Assembly (NCBI RefSeq): GCF_000190755.2
Contig: NZ_JH109153.1
Span: 248,001 to 312,000, forward strand
Source of the DNA: Methylobacter tundripaludum SV96
Lineage (GTDB): Bacteria; Pseudomonadota; Gammaproteobacteria; Methylococcales; Methylomonadaceae
Direction of reading: 5' to 3'
DNA: 64,000 nucleotides
Positions within the stretch are counted from its first letter, which is position 1. Each line of letters opens with the position of its first letter. The notes beneath the pieces are model-generated. The model did no database searches, was not told the DNA's origin, and saw only the letters and a list, made by a program, of their open reading frames with translations. Positions 1 through 9,827 of this stretch are shown piece after piece. The translations under genes were made by a program, and so were the position numbers.

Positions 1-862
1 AGTGACTACCCGTCGGGCCAAGAAAATCACCAGCGATTCCGTAAGGTTTTAGCGCATCCACACCGGACAGATTTCAGCGCGATCTTATGTAGATGACCTC
101 TGAGCGCCTCTCATACCTAAAAGGTACTAAAAACTCCACCCGCATAAGCACAGATGGTCAGAGGAATGGTGCTGTGTTTAAGCAGCTAAAGCCATTGAGT
201 AGTTTTCGTCATTTGCGAATACTTTAGTTTCAGTAGATTTTACGAGGTGTACTGTCCTCGGCATGCGCTTAAGGTTTCGCTACCCACGTCGAAGCCATGT
301 CGCCCCCCGTGATGTGTATATTATATGAATTGGCTAAAAATTGTACAATTATTTTTTTTGACCAGTATTCATGCGGCTTTCAGGACGGCAATCGTTGGTT
401 TACAGAAGCTAAAAATAGGGTAGCAGCCTCCCCTATTTCCGAATCGTGCCGGCGATTTTCCCGCACACGGCTCTCCATCGTGTCCTCCGTTTGCCAGAGA
501 CAAACAACCCAATCTCCGAGAAGTAGCACCGTCAGTCGCCAGAAATTTCATTTCGAATATCGGTTCGGTCGCACCCACAATACGACCTTAACCGTCGCTA
601 TTGCTGATTAGGCAACGCCATATCATACCGCTGTGTCTATGCCGATCGGTAATACTACTTATTGCTTCAAAACATTGATTTCTCTAATCTATTGATATTC
701 AAAAAGCAACATCCTCGGTGCGAACCTGTTTACTTTGCGGGAGGCTGAGTTAATTGCCCACTGTATTTCACATAGAACCCAATTATCTTTGTAAGAGTGG
801 GATGCCGAAATGACCTATCAATGCGTGCTCGACCGAGCGGCAGTCCAAACGGGGGAATACAT
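1..862. other. Gene-poor left margin
   Basis: No convincing coding region is visible here. Short open frames lack a ribosome site and family resemblance. The only interpretable structure is a decayed group II intron 3' end at 413-473 on the minus strand. The last 60 bases before the glucan synthase hold its leader and ribosome-binding site. Confidence 0.6.
413..473 (-). mobile_element. Group II intron 3' remnant (domains V and VI)
   Basis: On the minus strand, 473-441 reads as a degenerate domain V: it begins GAGCCGTGTGCGGG, has an AAAA loop and closes with GGCACGATTC. One stem pair (C opposite A) is broken relative to the family pattern. Immediately after it, 438-413 forms an 8-bp hairpin (AAATAGGG / CCCTATTT) in the place expected for domain VI. 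No reverse transcriptase frame remains upstream. I read this as the relic of a lost intron; a chance resemblance is possible. Confidence 0.5.
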
Positions 863-3800
863 ATGACAATGAAATTACGGGAGCATAGACGAAACGCCAG
901 GCTTGCCGATCCGGGCGGTGTGGACGAACCCATCCGGTTTGAGTTGTTTAGCGATGAACGGATGGCGCAGCATGCCGCCAGTTTAGCGAAAGCGCAAAAA
1001 GCCCGGATTATCCCCGGCGGACTCAAACTGATGCCGAGGGTTCGCGAAAACTCCAGAGTATTGCTTGAGGCTTACCAAGCCATAGGCAAGGCGGCGCGCG
1101 AGCACCGAGCCATCACGCCGGCCGCGGAATGGCTGCTCGACAATTTTCATGTGATTGAAGAGCAGATCAACGACATCAACCTCTATCTGCCCGAAAAATT
1201 TTATAAGCAGTTACCGAAGTTAACCGACGGTTTTCTTGCCGGTTACCCGCGTGTCTACGGCATTGCCTGGGCGCTGGTCGCTCATACCGACAGTCGTTTT
1301 TCTCCGGAACAGCTGACTCTTTTCATGCGCGCCTACCAGGAAGTCCAGCCGCTCAGTATCGGCGAGCTTTGGGCGCTACCGATCACGCTACGTATCGTGA
1401 TGATTGAGAATTTGCGGCGGCTGGCGTTAAAAGTCATGCGCTCGCAAATCGGGCGACGACTGGCTGACGAGTTCGTCGATCAAGCCGACAGGCTCGATCT
1501 TTCGACCCAGACTGCCGTCTTGCCCGTCGCGCGTTTCCGCCAAGCCTTTGCGGTCCAGATCGTGCAACGCTTGCACGAGCCGCATCCGGGTCCTGCGCCT
1601 GCACTCGATTTCCTGAATGAATGGCTGGCCGAACAAGGCGTCACGCTGGATGAAATCGTACACCGCGAACATGCCGGCCAAATTGCCGCCAACCTGACCG
1701 TACGCAATATCATTACCAGTATGCGCGCCATATCGGCGTTCGACTGGCCGCAATTTGTCGAAGATTCGAGCCTGGTCGATCAATGCCTGCGCGCTCACCC
1801 CAATTACAGGGCGATGGATTTTCTGACCCGAGACCGCTACCGTCATGCGATTGAGGATCTCTCCAAACACTCGCCGTATTCCGAAACGGAAATCGCCCGA
1901 AAAGTCATCGACAAGATTGACCGTGTCGGCAAAGAACCGGACGCCGGACCGCAAAGCCAGGAACCGGGCTATTACCTGATCGGCGCAGGCCGCGGCGAGT
2001 TCGAACAGGAAGTCGGCTTTCAGCCTACCTTCGGGCAAAAGTTACTGCGCGCTTATGTCGCCCATGCCGCGCCTGCTTATCTGGGCAGTCTGGCCGTAAT
2101 CACGTTGCTGTTACTGAACCTGCCTTTAAACGCCGCTTTCGACGCCGGTTTAGGCAGCTTAGCGATTACCCTGATTGCGCTGTTTGCCTTCTTTCCCGCT
2201 TCGGACATTGCCACCTGTTTGGTCAACCGCTTCGTCATCTCCGTGGTGCCGCCGCGTCATTTACCCAGACTTGAACTGAAGGACGGCATCCACGATGCGT
2301 TGCGCACCTTTGTTGTCGTGCCGACCATGTTTATCGACGAACAGAATGTTAAAAGGCAAATCGACGAACTGGAAGTTCACTATTTGTCCAATCCGGTCGG
2401 CGATGTTTATTTTGCCCTGCTGTCCGATTGGGTGGATGCGGATCAGGAAACCTTGCCTGAAGATGCGTTGCTGCTCAGCAGCGCCATTGCCGGGGTGGAC
2501 GCGCTTAACGCCAAGTACGGGGAACAACGCTTTTTCCTGTATCACCGTAAACGCGGCTGGAACCCAAGCGAGAACAAATGGATGGGATGGGAGCGCAAGC
2601 GCGGCAAACTGCATGAATTTAATCGACTGCTGCGCGGCGCGAAGGATACTTCTTTTATGCCGATTCATGGACAACCTGCGTTTGTGCCGCCGGATGTTCG
2701 CTATGTCATTACCCTGGATGCCGACACCAAATTGCCTATCGGCGCCGTGCAACAGTTGGTGGGCACCGCCGCCCATCCGCTCAATTGGCCTGTTCTCGAC
2801 CCGGTCACCCACTGTGTCGTTAGCGGGTACAGCATCCTACAGCCCAGGGTCACAGCGACTTTGCCGCAACGGCGCGAGCATTCGCTGTTTCATCAGCTTT
2901 TTTCCGGCGCGTGCGGCGTGGATGCCTATTCAATCTCCGTGTCCGAAGTGTATCAGGACCTGTTCGGGCTAGGAACATACAGCGGCAAGGGCTTGTATGA
3001 AGTCGATTCATTTGAGGCCGCGTTGGCCGGGCGCGTCCCGGAAAACGCCTTGCTCAGTCATGATTTGTTCGAGAGCGTGTTCGCCCGCTGTGCGTTTGTC
3101 AGCGATATTGAGTTGTATGAAGAATTCCCGTCCCATACGGAAGTTGCCGCGTCCCGCTCGCACCGTTGGGCGCGTGGCGACTGGCAATTATTGCCGTGGA
3201 TTTTCAGTCCGCTCGGCAAAGGCATGCCGCTAATCGGACGCTGGAAAATGATCGATAACTTACGCCGGACTTTTTCAGCGCCGGGCGCCTTTCTTACCCT
3301 GTTGGCAGCGTGGGCGATTCCGGATGCGCCGGTTGCGATATTGATGGGCTTGACCTTAACAGCCTTGGCTTTTCCCGCCTTCCTGTCCATCGCCGGGGAC
3401 TTGAAGCTTCGCCCCGACATTGCGTTGCGCAGCCAGTTGCGCGTCATCGCGGAAAACGCGTTACTGGGCTTAAGCAACAGCCTGATTACATTGACACTGT
3501 TGGCGCAACAGGCCTGGCTGATGACCGATGCCATCGCCAGCACTTTGGTGCGGCTGTTTATCACCAAACGGGAATTGCTCACCTGGGTCACTGCGTTGCA
3601 AGTCAAGGCAGCCTCAGGACATTCCATAAAGAGCCTGATCAAACCCATAGCCAGTCTGAGTATCGTGGTAGTTTGCTCAGGCTTGGTCTTACTGTTATTC
3701 AATCCCGCTTCACTTGAAATTGCCGCACCGTTCCTGCTGTTGTGGTTGCTGTCACCGATCATTGCCCACATCCTGAGTTTGCCGCCGAAACCCGATCCGA

Positions 3801-6800
3801 CCGAATCGTTACTCCCTGAAGATGCTTTGCAGCTACGGCAAGTCGCCAGGCGCACCTGGCGGTTTTTTACCGCTTTTGTAACGGAACAGGAAAACTATCT
3901 GCCCCCGGATAACTTCCAGGAAGACCCCGTAGCCGAGATCGCTCATCGCAGCTCACCGACAAACTTCGGTCTTTATCTGTTATCGGTACTCGCCGCGCAC
4001 GATTTCGGCTGGCTGGGCCTCATCGACACCGTTGATCGGCTGGAAGCGACTTTAGACACGCTGGACAAGATGCCGCGGCTGCATGGACATTTTTATAACT
4101 GGTACGACACCCGCACTTTGCATCCCCTGGAACCCAGGTATGTCTCGACCGTGGACAGCGGCAACTTGGCGGCCCATCTGCTGGTGCTTGCCGAGGGATG
4201 CAGAGATTTGACCAAGCAACCGTACCCGTTTGCCACCGTGTTAAACGGCATTGCCGATACCCATAGACAGCTTGTATCCGCGCTGGCCAAAACCAACGAT
4301 GACCGACGCATGCTGATGGTTACCCGGGAAGAGCTGCAAAAAAAATCGGACAAGCTGGGCGTTTTTTTGGCGTCCAATCCCGTTACTCATTATGACTGGG
4401 TCAGCTTGTGGCGACGCATGATTCCCTGCGTCGACAACCTGCTGGATCTGGCGCGCGCTTACGCCGCCGAGCGCGACGAACTGACCGATAACAGCGAAGT
4501 GCCGGCATGGGCTACGCTGCTGCACAATGACATCCACTCCCACCAGCGCGACATGGAAAGTTTCGGCTCGTCGATCCATTTCAAGCTTCCCCTTGCCGAC
4601 GATTCGCAGCCGGAAGTCCAGCACTGGAAAACGCTGAGCCAACGGATCAATACACTGGCGGAACTCGCCCATCAACTGTTCGTCGACATGGATTTTCGGT
4701 TTCTCTATGACACTAACCGGCGCTTGTTCTCGCTGGGGTATCGCGTTGAAAAAGGCGTTATCGACGATAGCTACTACGACCTGCTCGCCTCGGAAGCGCG
4801 CCTGACCAGCCTTATCGCTATCGCCAAGCGCGAAGTGCCGAGCGCTCACTGGTTTCACTTGGGGCGTCGGCTGACGCGAACCGCGAACGGCACCGTGCTG
4901 TTGTCCTGGTCAGGCTCGATGTTTGAATACCTGATGCCTGCGCTGGTGACTTATACGCCGTGTTACAGCATGCTCGACCAAACCTGTCGGCTGGCCGTGC
5001 AAAGTCAGATTGAATACGGCGAAGAGCGTGGTGTGCCGTGGGGCGTATCGGAATCGGCGTTTAACGGCCGCGACCGTTGGTTTACTTATCAATACTCCGC
5101 TTTCGGCGTACCCGGTCTGGGCATGAAGCGAGGGCTCGCCTATGATCTGGTGATTGCCCCCTATGCCACGGCCTTGGCGTCGATGTACCACGCCCATGCC
5201 GCGGCGCTGAATTTCGAGCGTCTGGAAAAGCTCGGCGCATTGGGTCGTTACGGCTTTTTCGAAGCGCTCGATTTCACGCCGTCGCGACTTGCGGAAGACC
5301 AAAAAGTGGCGTTTGTGCGCTGCTATATGGCTCATCATCAAGGCATGTCGTTGGTGGCTTTGGCTAATGTCATACACGATGGCGTTATGCGCCATCGTTT
5401 CCATCGTACGCCGATGATTCAGGGCGCTGAATTGCTGTTGCAGGAGCGGGTTCCGAACGGCTTTGACAGCGGCATTCCCGACTTCACCCAAGCCGAGGCT
5501 GAAGTCAAAGAAATCATCCAACTGCCGATACGCCGCCTGCTGTCGCCGATGTCCCTGACACCCTCGGCGCATTTGCTTTCCAACGGCCGTTACGGGGTGA
5601 TGATCACCGCTGCCGGTTCAGGTTACAGCGTTTGCGAAAAGCTGGCGATCACCCGCTGGCGCGAAGATGTGACGCGCGATTGCTGGGGCAGTTATATTTA
5701 TTTGCGCGATTTGGCCAGCGACAGGATCTGGTCGGCCGGGTACCAGCCGACTACAGCGGTTCCCGATCAATACGAGGTGGTTTTTCTCGAAGACCGGGTG
5801 CGTATCTCCCGCGAAGACGGCACCATCGCCAGTCGCTTGGAGATCATTGTCTCGCCTGAGGATGACGCGGAAATCAGGTGTTTGAGCTTAACCAATAACG
5901 GCTCGCACACCCAGGAAATTGAGGTGACCTCCTACTCGGAAATTGTGCTGGCGTCGCCTATGGCTGACAACGCTCATCCCGCGTTCTCGAATTTGTTCAT
6001 ACAGACCGAATACCTGCCGCAGGCCTGCGGACTGATCGCGCAACGACGGCCTCGGGCGGCCAATGATCCGCAAATTTGGGCGGCTCATGTGCTGGCATCG
6101 AGCGGCATCGGTACAGGACTCCAATACGAAACCGACCGAATGCGTTTTATCGGCCGCGGACAAACGCTACGCGCACCGGCTTCCGTGATCGATGGCCGTC
6201 CGCTCAGCAATACGGTCGGCGCGGTGCTTGATCCTATTTTCAGCCTGCGTACGCGGATCAGTATCGAACCGGGCGCGACTGTCCACGTAACCTTTACCAC
6301 GCTGGTTGCCGCGTCGCGTCAGGCGGTTGAAGACTTGGCCGACAAATATCACAACGCGGCCACTTTCGACCGGGTTTCCGATCTTGCCTGGACGCATGCG
6401 CATATCCAATTACGTCATTTACGCATCAAGCCTGACGAAGCCCAGTTGTTTCAAGCCCTGGCTAACCGCTTGCTGTACGCCGATTCGTCGCTACGGGCCG
6501 ATAGCAAGCTTATGCCCCTGAACCGCTTGAATGTCACCGGTTTATGGCGGTTTAGCATTTCCGGCGACAGACCCATTGTATTGCTGCGGGTCGCATCGAT
6601 AGAAGATCGGACGATTGTCGATCAATTGCTGCGTGCCCACGAGTATTGGCGCATGAAGCGCTTATCCGTCGACTTGGTGATCCTCAATGAAAAAGAAATC
6701 ACCTACGCCAATGAGTTGCAGACCTTAATGGAAGGCATGGTTCGGGAAAACCAGGCTTTTGCGGCTATCCATGAGTACGGCGGACACGGCGATGTTTTTG

Positions 6801-9400
6801 TGCTGCGCGGCGACCAACTCTCGGAGGAGGAGCGCGTGCTATTGCAAACCACAGCGCGCACGGTGCTTTTGAGCAACCGCGGCACCCTGGCCGAACAACT
6901 GATGAGGCATCCCAAGCTCCTACCGAAATTTATCGAGCCCAAAACCGTGTCGGCAACCGGTTCCGACGGGAGCGCCCCATCAATCGTCCCTGCCGATCTC
7001 GAATATTTCAACGGTCTGGGCGGTTTTGCCGAGGACGGGCGCGAATATGCGATCGTGCTGGGCAAGGGCCAATGGACACCGGCGCCCTGGATTAACGTGA
7101 TCGCCAATGCCGAATTCGGTTTTACCGTCTCGGAGCTGGGCAGCGGTTATACCTGGAGCCTTAACAGCCGCCTGAACCAGTTGACGCCTTGGTCGAACGA
7201 TCCGGTCAGCGATGCTCCCGGCGAAATATTTTATTTGCATGACGACGAGACCGGCGATTTATGGAGCCCGACTGCGTTGCCGATCCGCGTCGATAACGCC
7301 AGTTATGTGGTTCGCCACGGCCAAGGCTACAGTCGTTTCGAGCATTCCTCTCACGGTATTCACAGCGAGCTGCTGCAATTTGTAAGCTCGGACGACCCAG
7401 TCAAAATTTCAGTTTTAACGTTGAAAAACACTTCCGCTCGCCCCCGTAAATTAACGGTTGCCGCCTATGTCGAATGGGTGCTCGGCGCCTCGCGCACCGC
7501 CACCGCGCCTTATGTTGTCACTGAGCTGGATCAGGCGACCGGCGCCCTGTTGGCCTACAACAGCCTGGACGTGGACTTCGGCCGACGCATTGCTTTTGTC
7601 GATATGGCCGGTTTGCAAACAGGATGGACCTGTAACAGGACTGAATTTATCGGCCGTAACGGCAGTCTGGATGCGCCGATAGCCTTGCGTCAAGCCAAAG
7701 CGCTTAAAAACCGCGTTGGCGCGGGGCTCGATCCGTGCGCGGCATTGACCACGCAGATCGAACTTGCCGCCAATGAAAGCATCGAGATTGTGTTCCTGTT
7801 GGGCCAAGGCAGCGACCGCGATCATGCAAGCGAGCTGGTCCAGCGCTATCGAGCCGCGGACATGCAGCTTACCTTTGCCGCCGTGAAACAATCATGGTCG
7901 CGGACGCTCGGAAAAGTTCAGGTAAATACGCCGGACAGAGCGCTGGACTTGATGTTGAACGGCTGGCTGCTGTATCAAACCCTGAGCTGTCGAATGTGGG
8001 CGCGGGCCGCCTTTTACCAGGCTGGCGGAGCCTTCGGTTTTCGCGATCAATTACAGGACAGCATGGCGCTTGCGGTCGCCCGGCCCGACCTGGTCCGCGC
8101 GCATCTGGTCCGCGCGGCGGGACATCAATTTGTCGAGGGCGATGTGCAGCATTGGTGGCATCCGCCGTCCAATCGCGGGGTGCGCACCCATTTCTCCGAC
8201 GACCTTATCTGGCTGCCGTATGTGACATCCCACTACGTCAAAGTGAGCGGCGACAGCGCCGTACTCGACGAGATGCTGCCGTTCCTGGAAGGGCCGATAC
8301 TCACGCAGGAACAGGAAGACGCCTATTTCGAACCGACTGAATCGGCGCAACAAGCCAGCCTGTTCGAGCACTGCGCACGAACGCTGGATCTGAGTTTAAA
8401 AGTCGGCGCACACGGTCTGCCGCTGATGGGTTGCGGCGACTGGAACGACGGCATGAACCGTGTCGGCCATCTGGGCAAAGGTGAGAGCGTCTGGCTCGCC
8501 TGGTTCCTGATCGCTACCTTGTCGGAATTTGCCGATCTGGCCCAGGCACGCGGCGACACCGAACACGCCGTAGCTTGGCGCGCACATGCGGCCAAGCTGC
8601 AAGCGGCGGTGGAAGCGGAAGGCTGGGATGAGTCTTGGTACCGACGCGCCTATTTCGATGACGGTACGCCGCTGGGATCGGCCTCCAACACCGAATGCCG
8701 CATCGATTCGCTGGCCCAGAGTTGGGGCGTCATTTCCGGCGCCGCCGACCCCGAGCGGGCGCGGCTGGCGATGAATTCGGTCCGGGAATACCTGATCCAA
8801 TACGGCGATGATCTGGTGTTGCTGTTTACGCCGCCCTTCGACAAAACGCCGCTGGACCCCGGTTATATCAAAGGCTACTTGCCGGGCGTCCGGGAAAACG
8901 GCGGGCAATATACCCATGCGGCGGTCTGGTGCGTTATCGCCTACGCGATGCTCGGCGACGGCGATCAGGCAGCCGATCTTCTGCATATGCTGAACCCGAT
9001 CAATCGCACCGCAAACCGGACCGGAGTTTATGCCTACAAAGTCGAGCCGTATGTGATAGCGGCGGATATTTATGCCGTACCGCCCCATGCGCGGCGCGGA
9101 GGTTGGACCTGGTATACCGGCGCTGCGGGATGGTTTTACCGTGCTGGTCTGGAATGGATGCTGGGCCTGAATATCCGCGCAGGCAAAATGCATTTCAATC
9201 CTTGTATTCCGCGTGAGTGGCGTAGTTACACTTTACGTTACCGGCACGAAGAAACTTGCTATGAAATCATCGTCAATAATCCCAATGGCGTGTCGAAGGG
9301 CGTGGTGGTGATTGAGTTGGACGGCGTGCCGCAATCAGGCGGCAGTATTCCGCTGCTGCACGATGGGAAGACGCATCAGGTGTTGGTGGTAATGGGGTGA
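863..9400 (+). CDS. ndvB: Cyclic beta-1,2-glucan synthase (NdvB/ChvB family)
   Basis: A 2845-residue inner-membrane enzyme expected to build cyclic beta-1,2-glucan from UDP-glucose and export it to the periplasm, where such glucans act in osmotic adaptation and envelope properties. Hydrophobic segments lie near residues 400-465 and 800-960. The family-84 glycosyltransferase core is between them, with a DADTK nucleotide-sugar motif near residue 619. The glucoamylase-like and tandem beta-sandwich regions follow. The C-terminal family-94 phosphorylase domain has the GDWNDG catalytic motif near residue 2525. Length matches the family. The start at 863 is preferred over an in-frame ATG at 797 because GGGGGA lies 6 nt upstream. 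It stands alone, with repeats downstream. Confidence 0.93.
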   Translation: MTMKLREHRRNARLADPGGVDEPIRFELFSDERMAQHAASLAKAQKARIIPGGLKLMPRVRENSRVLLEAYQAIGKAAREHRAITPAAEWLLDNFHVIEEQINDINLYLPEKFYKQLPKLTDGFLAGYPRVYGIAWALVAHTDSRFSPEQLTLFMRAYQEVQPLSIGELWALPITLRIVMIENLRRLALKVMRSQIGRRLADEFVDQADRLDLSTQTAVLPVARFRQAFAVQIVQRLHEPHPGPAPALDFLNEWLAEQGVTLDEIVHREHAGQIAANLTVRNIITSMRAISAFDWPQFVEDSSLVDQCLRAHPNYRAMDFLTRDRYRHAIEDLSKHSPYSETEIARKVIDKIDRVGKEPDAGPQSQEPGYYLIGAGRGEFEQEVGFQPTFGQKLLRAYVAHAAPAYLGSLAVITLLLLNLPLNAAFDAGLGSLAITLIALFAFFPASDIATCLVNRFVISVVPPRHLPRLELKDGIHDALRTFVVVPTMFIDEQNVKRQIDELEVHYLSNPVGDVYFALLSDWVDADQETLPEDALLLSSAIAGVDALNAKYGEQRFFLYHRKRGWNPSENKWMGWERKRGKLHEFNRLLRGAKDTSFMPIHGQPAFVPPDVRYVITLDADTKLPIGAVQQLVGTAAHPLNWPVLDPVTHCVVSGYSILQPRVTATLPQRREHSLFHQLFSGACGVDAYSISVSEVYQDLFGLGTYSGKGLYEVDSFEAALAGRVPENALLSHDLFESVFARCAFVSDIELYEEFPSHTEVAASRSHRWARGDWQLLPWIFSPLGKGMPLIGRWKMIDNLRRTFSAPGAFLTLLAAWAIPDAPVAILMGLTLTALAFPAFLSIAGDLKLRPDIALRSQLRVIAENALLGLSNSLITLTLLAQQAWLMTDAIASTLVRLFITKRELLTWVTALQVKAASGHSIKSLIKPIASLSIVVVCSGLVLLLFNPASLEIAAPFLLLWLLSPIIAHILSLPPKPDPTESLLPEDALQLRQVARRTWRFFTAFVTEQENYLPPDNFQEDPVAEIAHRSSPTNFGLYLLSVLAAHDFGWLGLIDTVDRLEATLDTLDKMPRLHGHFYNWYDTRTLHPLEPRYVSTVDSGNLAAHLLVLAEGCRDLTKQPYPFATVLNGIADTHRQLVSALAKTNDDRRMLMVTREELQKKSDKLGVFLASNPVTHYDWVSLWRRMIPCVDNLLDLARAYAAERDELTDNSEVPAWATLLHNDIHSHQRDMESFGSSIHFKLPLADDSQPEVQHWKTLSQRINTLAELAHQLFVDMDFRFLYDTNRRLFSLGYRVEKGVIDDSYYDLLASEARLTSLIAIAKREVPSAHWFHLGRRLTRTANGTVLLSWSGSMFEYLMPALVTYTPCYSMLDQTCRLAVQSQIEYGEERGVPWGVSESAFNGRDRWFTYQYSAFGVPGLGMKRGLAYDLVIAPYATALASMYHAHAAALNFERLEKLGALGRYGFFEALDFTPSRLAEDQKVAFVRCYMAHHQGMSLVALANVIHDGVMRHRFHRTPMIQGAELLLQERVPNGFDSGIPDFTQAEAEVKEIIQLPIRRLLSPMSLTPSAHLLSNGRYGVMITAAGSGYSVCEKLAITRWREDVTRDCWGSYIYLRDLASDRIWSAGYQPTTAVPDQYEVVFLEDRVRISREDGTIASRLEIIVSPEDDAEIRCLSLTNNGSHTQEIEVTSYSEIVLASPMADNAHPAFSNLFIQTEYLPQACGLIAQRRPRAANDPQIWAAHVLASSGIGTGLQYETDRMRFIGRGQTLRAPASVIDGRPLSNTVGAVLDPIFSLRTRISIEPGATVHVTFTTLVAASRQAVEDLADKYHNAATFDRVSDLAWTHAHIQLRHLRIKPDEAQLFQALANRLLYADSSLRADSKLMPLNRLNVTGLWRFSISGDRPIVLLRVASIEDRTIVDQLLRAHEYWRMKRLSVDLVILNEKEITYANELQTLMEGMVRENQAFAAIHEYGGHGDVFVLRGDQLSEEERVLLQTTARTVLLSNRGTLAEQLMRHPKLLPKFIEPKTVSATGSDGSAPSIVPADLEYFNGLGGFAEDGREYAIVLGKGQWTPAPWINVIANAEFGFTVSELGSGYTWSLNSRLNQLTPWSNDPVSDAPGEIFYLHDDETGDLWSPTALPIRVDNASYVVRHGQGYSRFEHSSHGIHSELLQFVSSDDPVKISVLTLKNTSARPRKLTVAAYVEWVLGASRTATAPYVVTELDQATGALLAYNSLDVDFGRRIAFVDMAGLQTGWTCNRTEFIGRNGSLDAPIALRQAKALKNRVGAGLDPCAALTTQIELAANESIEIVFLLGQGSDRDHASELVQRYRAADMQLTFAAVKQSWSRTLGKVQVNTPDRALDLMLNGWLLYQTLSCRMWARAAFYQAGGAFGFRDQLQDSMALAVARPDLVRAHLVRAAGHQFVEGDVQHWWHPPSNRGVRTHFSDDLIWLPYVTSHYVKVSGDSAVLDEMLPFLEGPILTQEQEDAYFEPTESAQQASLFEHCARTLDLSLKVGAHGLPLMGCGDWNDGMNRVGHLGKGESVWLAWFLIATLSEFADLAQARGDTEHAVAWRAHAAKLQAAVEAEGWDESWYRRAYFDDGTPLGSASNTECRIDSLAQSWGVISGAADPERARLAMNSVREYLIQYGDDLVLLFTPPFDKTPLDPGYIKGYLPGVRENGGQYTHAAVWCVIAYAMLGDGDQAADLLHMLNPINRTANRTGVYAYKVEPYVIAADIYAVPPHARRGGWTWYTGAAGWFYRAGLEWMLGLNIRAGKMHFNPCIPREWRSYTLRYRHEETCYEIIVNNPNGVSKGVVVIELDGVPQSGGSIPLLHDGKTHQVLVVMG

Positions 9401-9455
9401 TTTTAGTTTCTACGGCGCTGCATCACTGTCCTTAAGTGCGATAGTTTCCACCGGT

Positions 9456-9529
9456 GTAGGGCGCGCCGTGCGCGCCAAGGATAGCAGGGTTTCTCAAGTA
9501 TCGGGAAAGGCGCGCACGGCGCGCCCTAC
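9456..9529. repeat. Long perfect inverted repeat
   Basis: Two perfect 21-bp arms (9456-9476 and 9509-9529, rich in GCGCGC) separated by 32 bp. A single arm recurs near 60012-60032. Directly downstream of the glucan synthase, it may also act as a transcript-end hairpin, though no T tract follows. Confidence 0.75.
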
Positions 9530-9612
9530 TCTCCTCATTCCCACGCGCTACGCTCATCAGTTATACGCAAGTATCTGCGAGCTGTCGTTAGACGAGAAAC
9601 ATGCCGATAGGC

Positions 9613-9645
9613 AGACCTTCCAGGTTTTTAAAACCTGGAAGGTCT
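9613..9645. repeat. Palindromic repeat, AGACCTTCCAGG family
   Basis: A near-perfect hairpin (AGACCTTCCAGGTTTT paired with AAAACCTGGAAGGTCT). The same element and its flank (TCTAACT-GCAACGTT) recur at 25107-25139, so this is a dispersed repeat. Confidence 0.8.
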
Positions 9646-9666
9646 AACTTGCAACGTTAGGGCTAG

Positions 9667-9769
9667 TTCCCAAGCTCCCGCTTGGGAATTCCGTGTGGGA
9701 AGCTCCAGCTTCCCGTCTCGCGAAGCTGGAGCTTCGTCATCTGGGTTCCCAAGCTGGAGCTTGGGAACC
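9667..9769. repeat. Cluster of AAGCTCCAGCTT-type palindromes
   Basis: Four palindromes in a row (9667-9688, 9697-9714, 9721-9736, 9744-9769), all variants of TTCCCAAGCTCCAGCTTGGGAA. The same family forms blocks at 16592-16692, 27545-27600, 38985-39045 and 59953-59982. With the two elements just upstream, this fills the 427-bp gap between the glucan synthase and the next gene. Confidence 0.8.
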
Positions 9770-9827
9770 CGCATAAACAGGCGGGACCTGTGACTCGCGG
9801 CACAGCGCATGGGAATGGGGTTAACGC

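Noticed and set aside
297-611. 104-codon open frame in the left margin
   Set aside because: It overlaps the intron relic on the other strand, has low-complexity content and lacks start signals.
8396-9193. 265-codon open frame antisense to the glucan synthase
   Set aside because: It is a shadow of a GC-rich conserved gene; no ribosome site and no family resemblance. Several similar antisense frames in 1.4-9.2 kb were dropped for the same reason.
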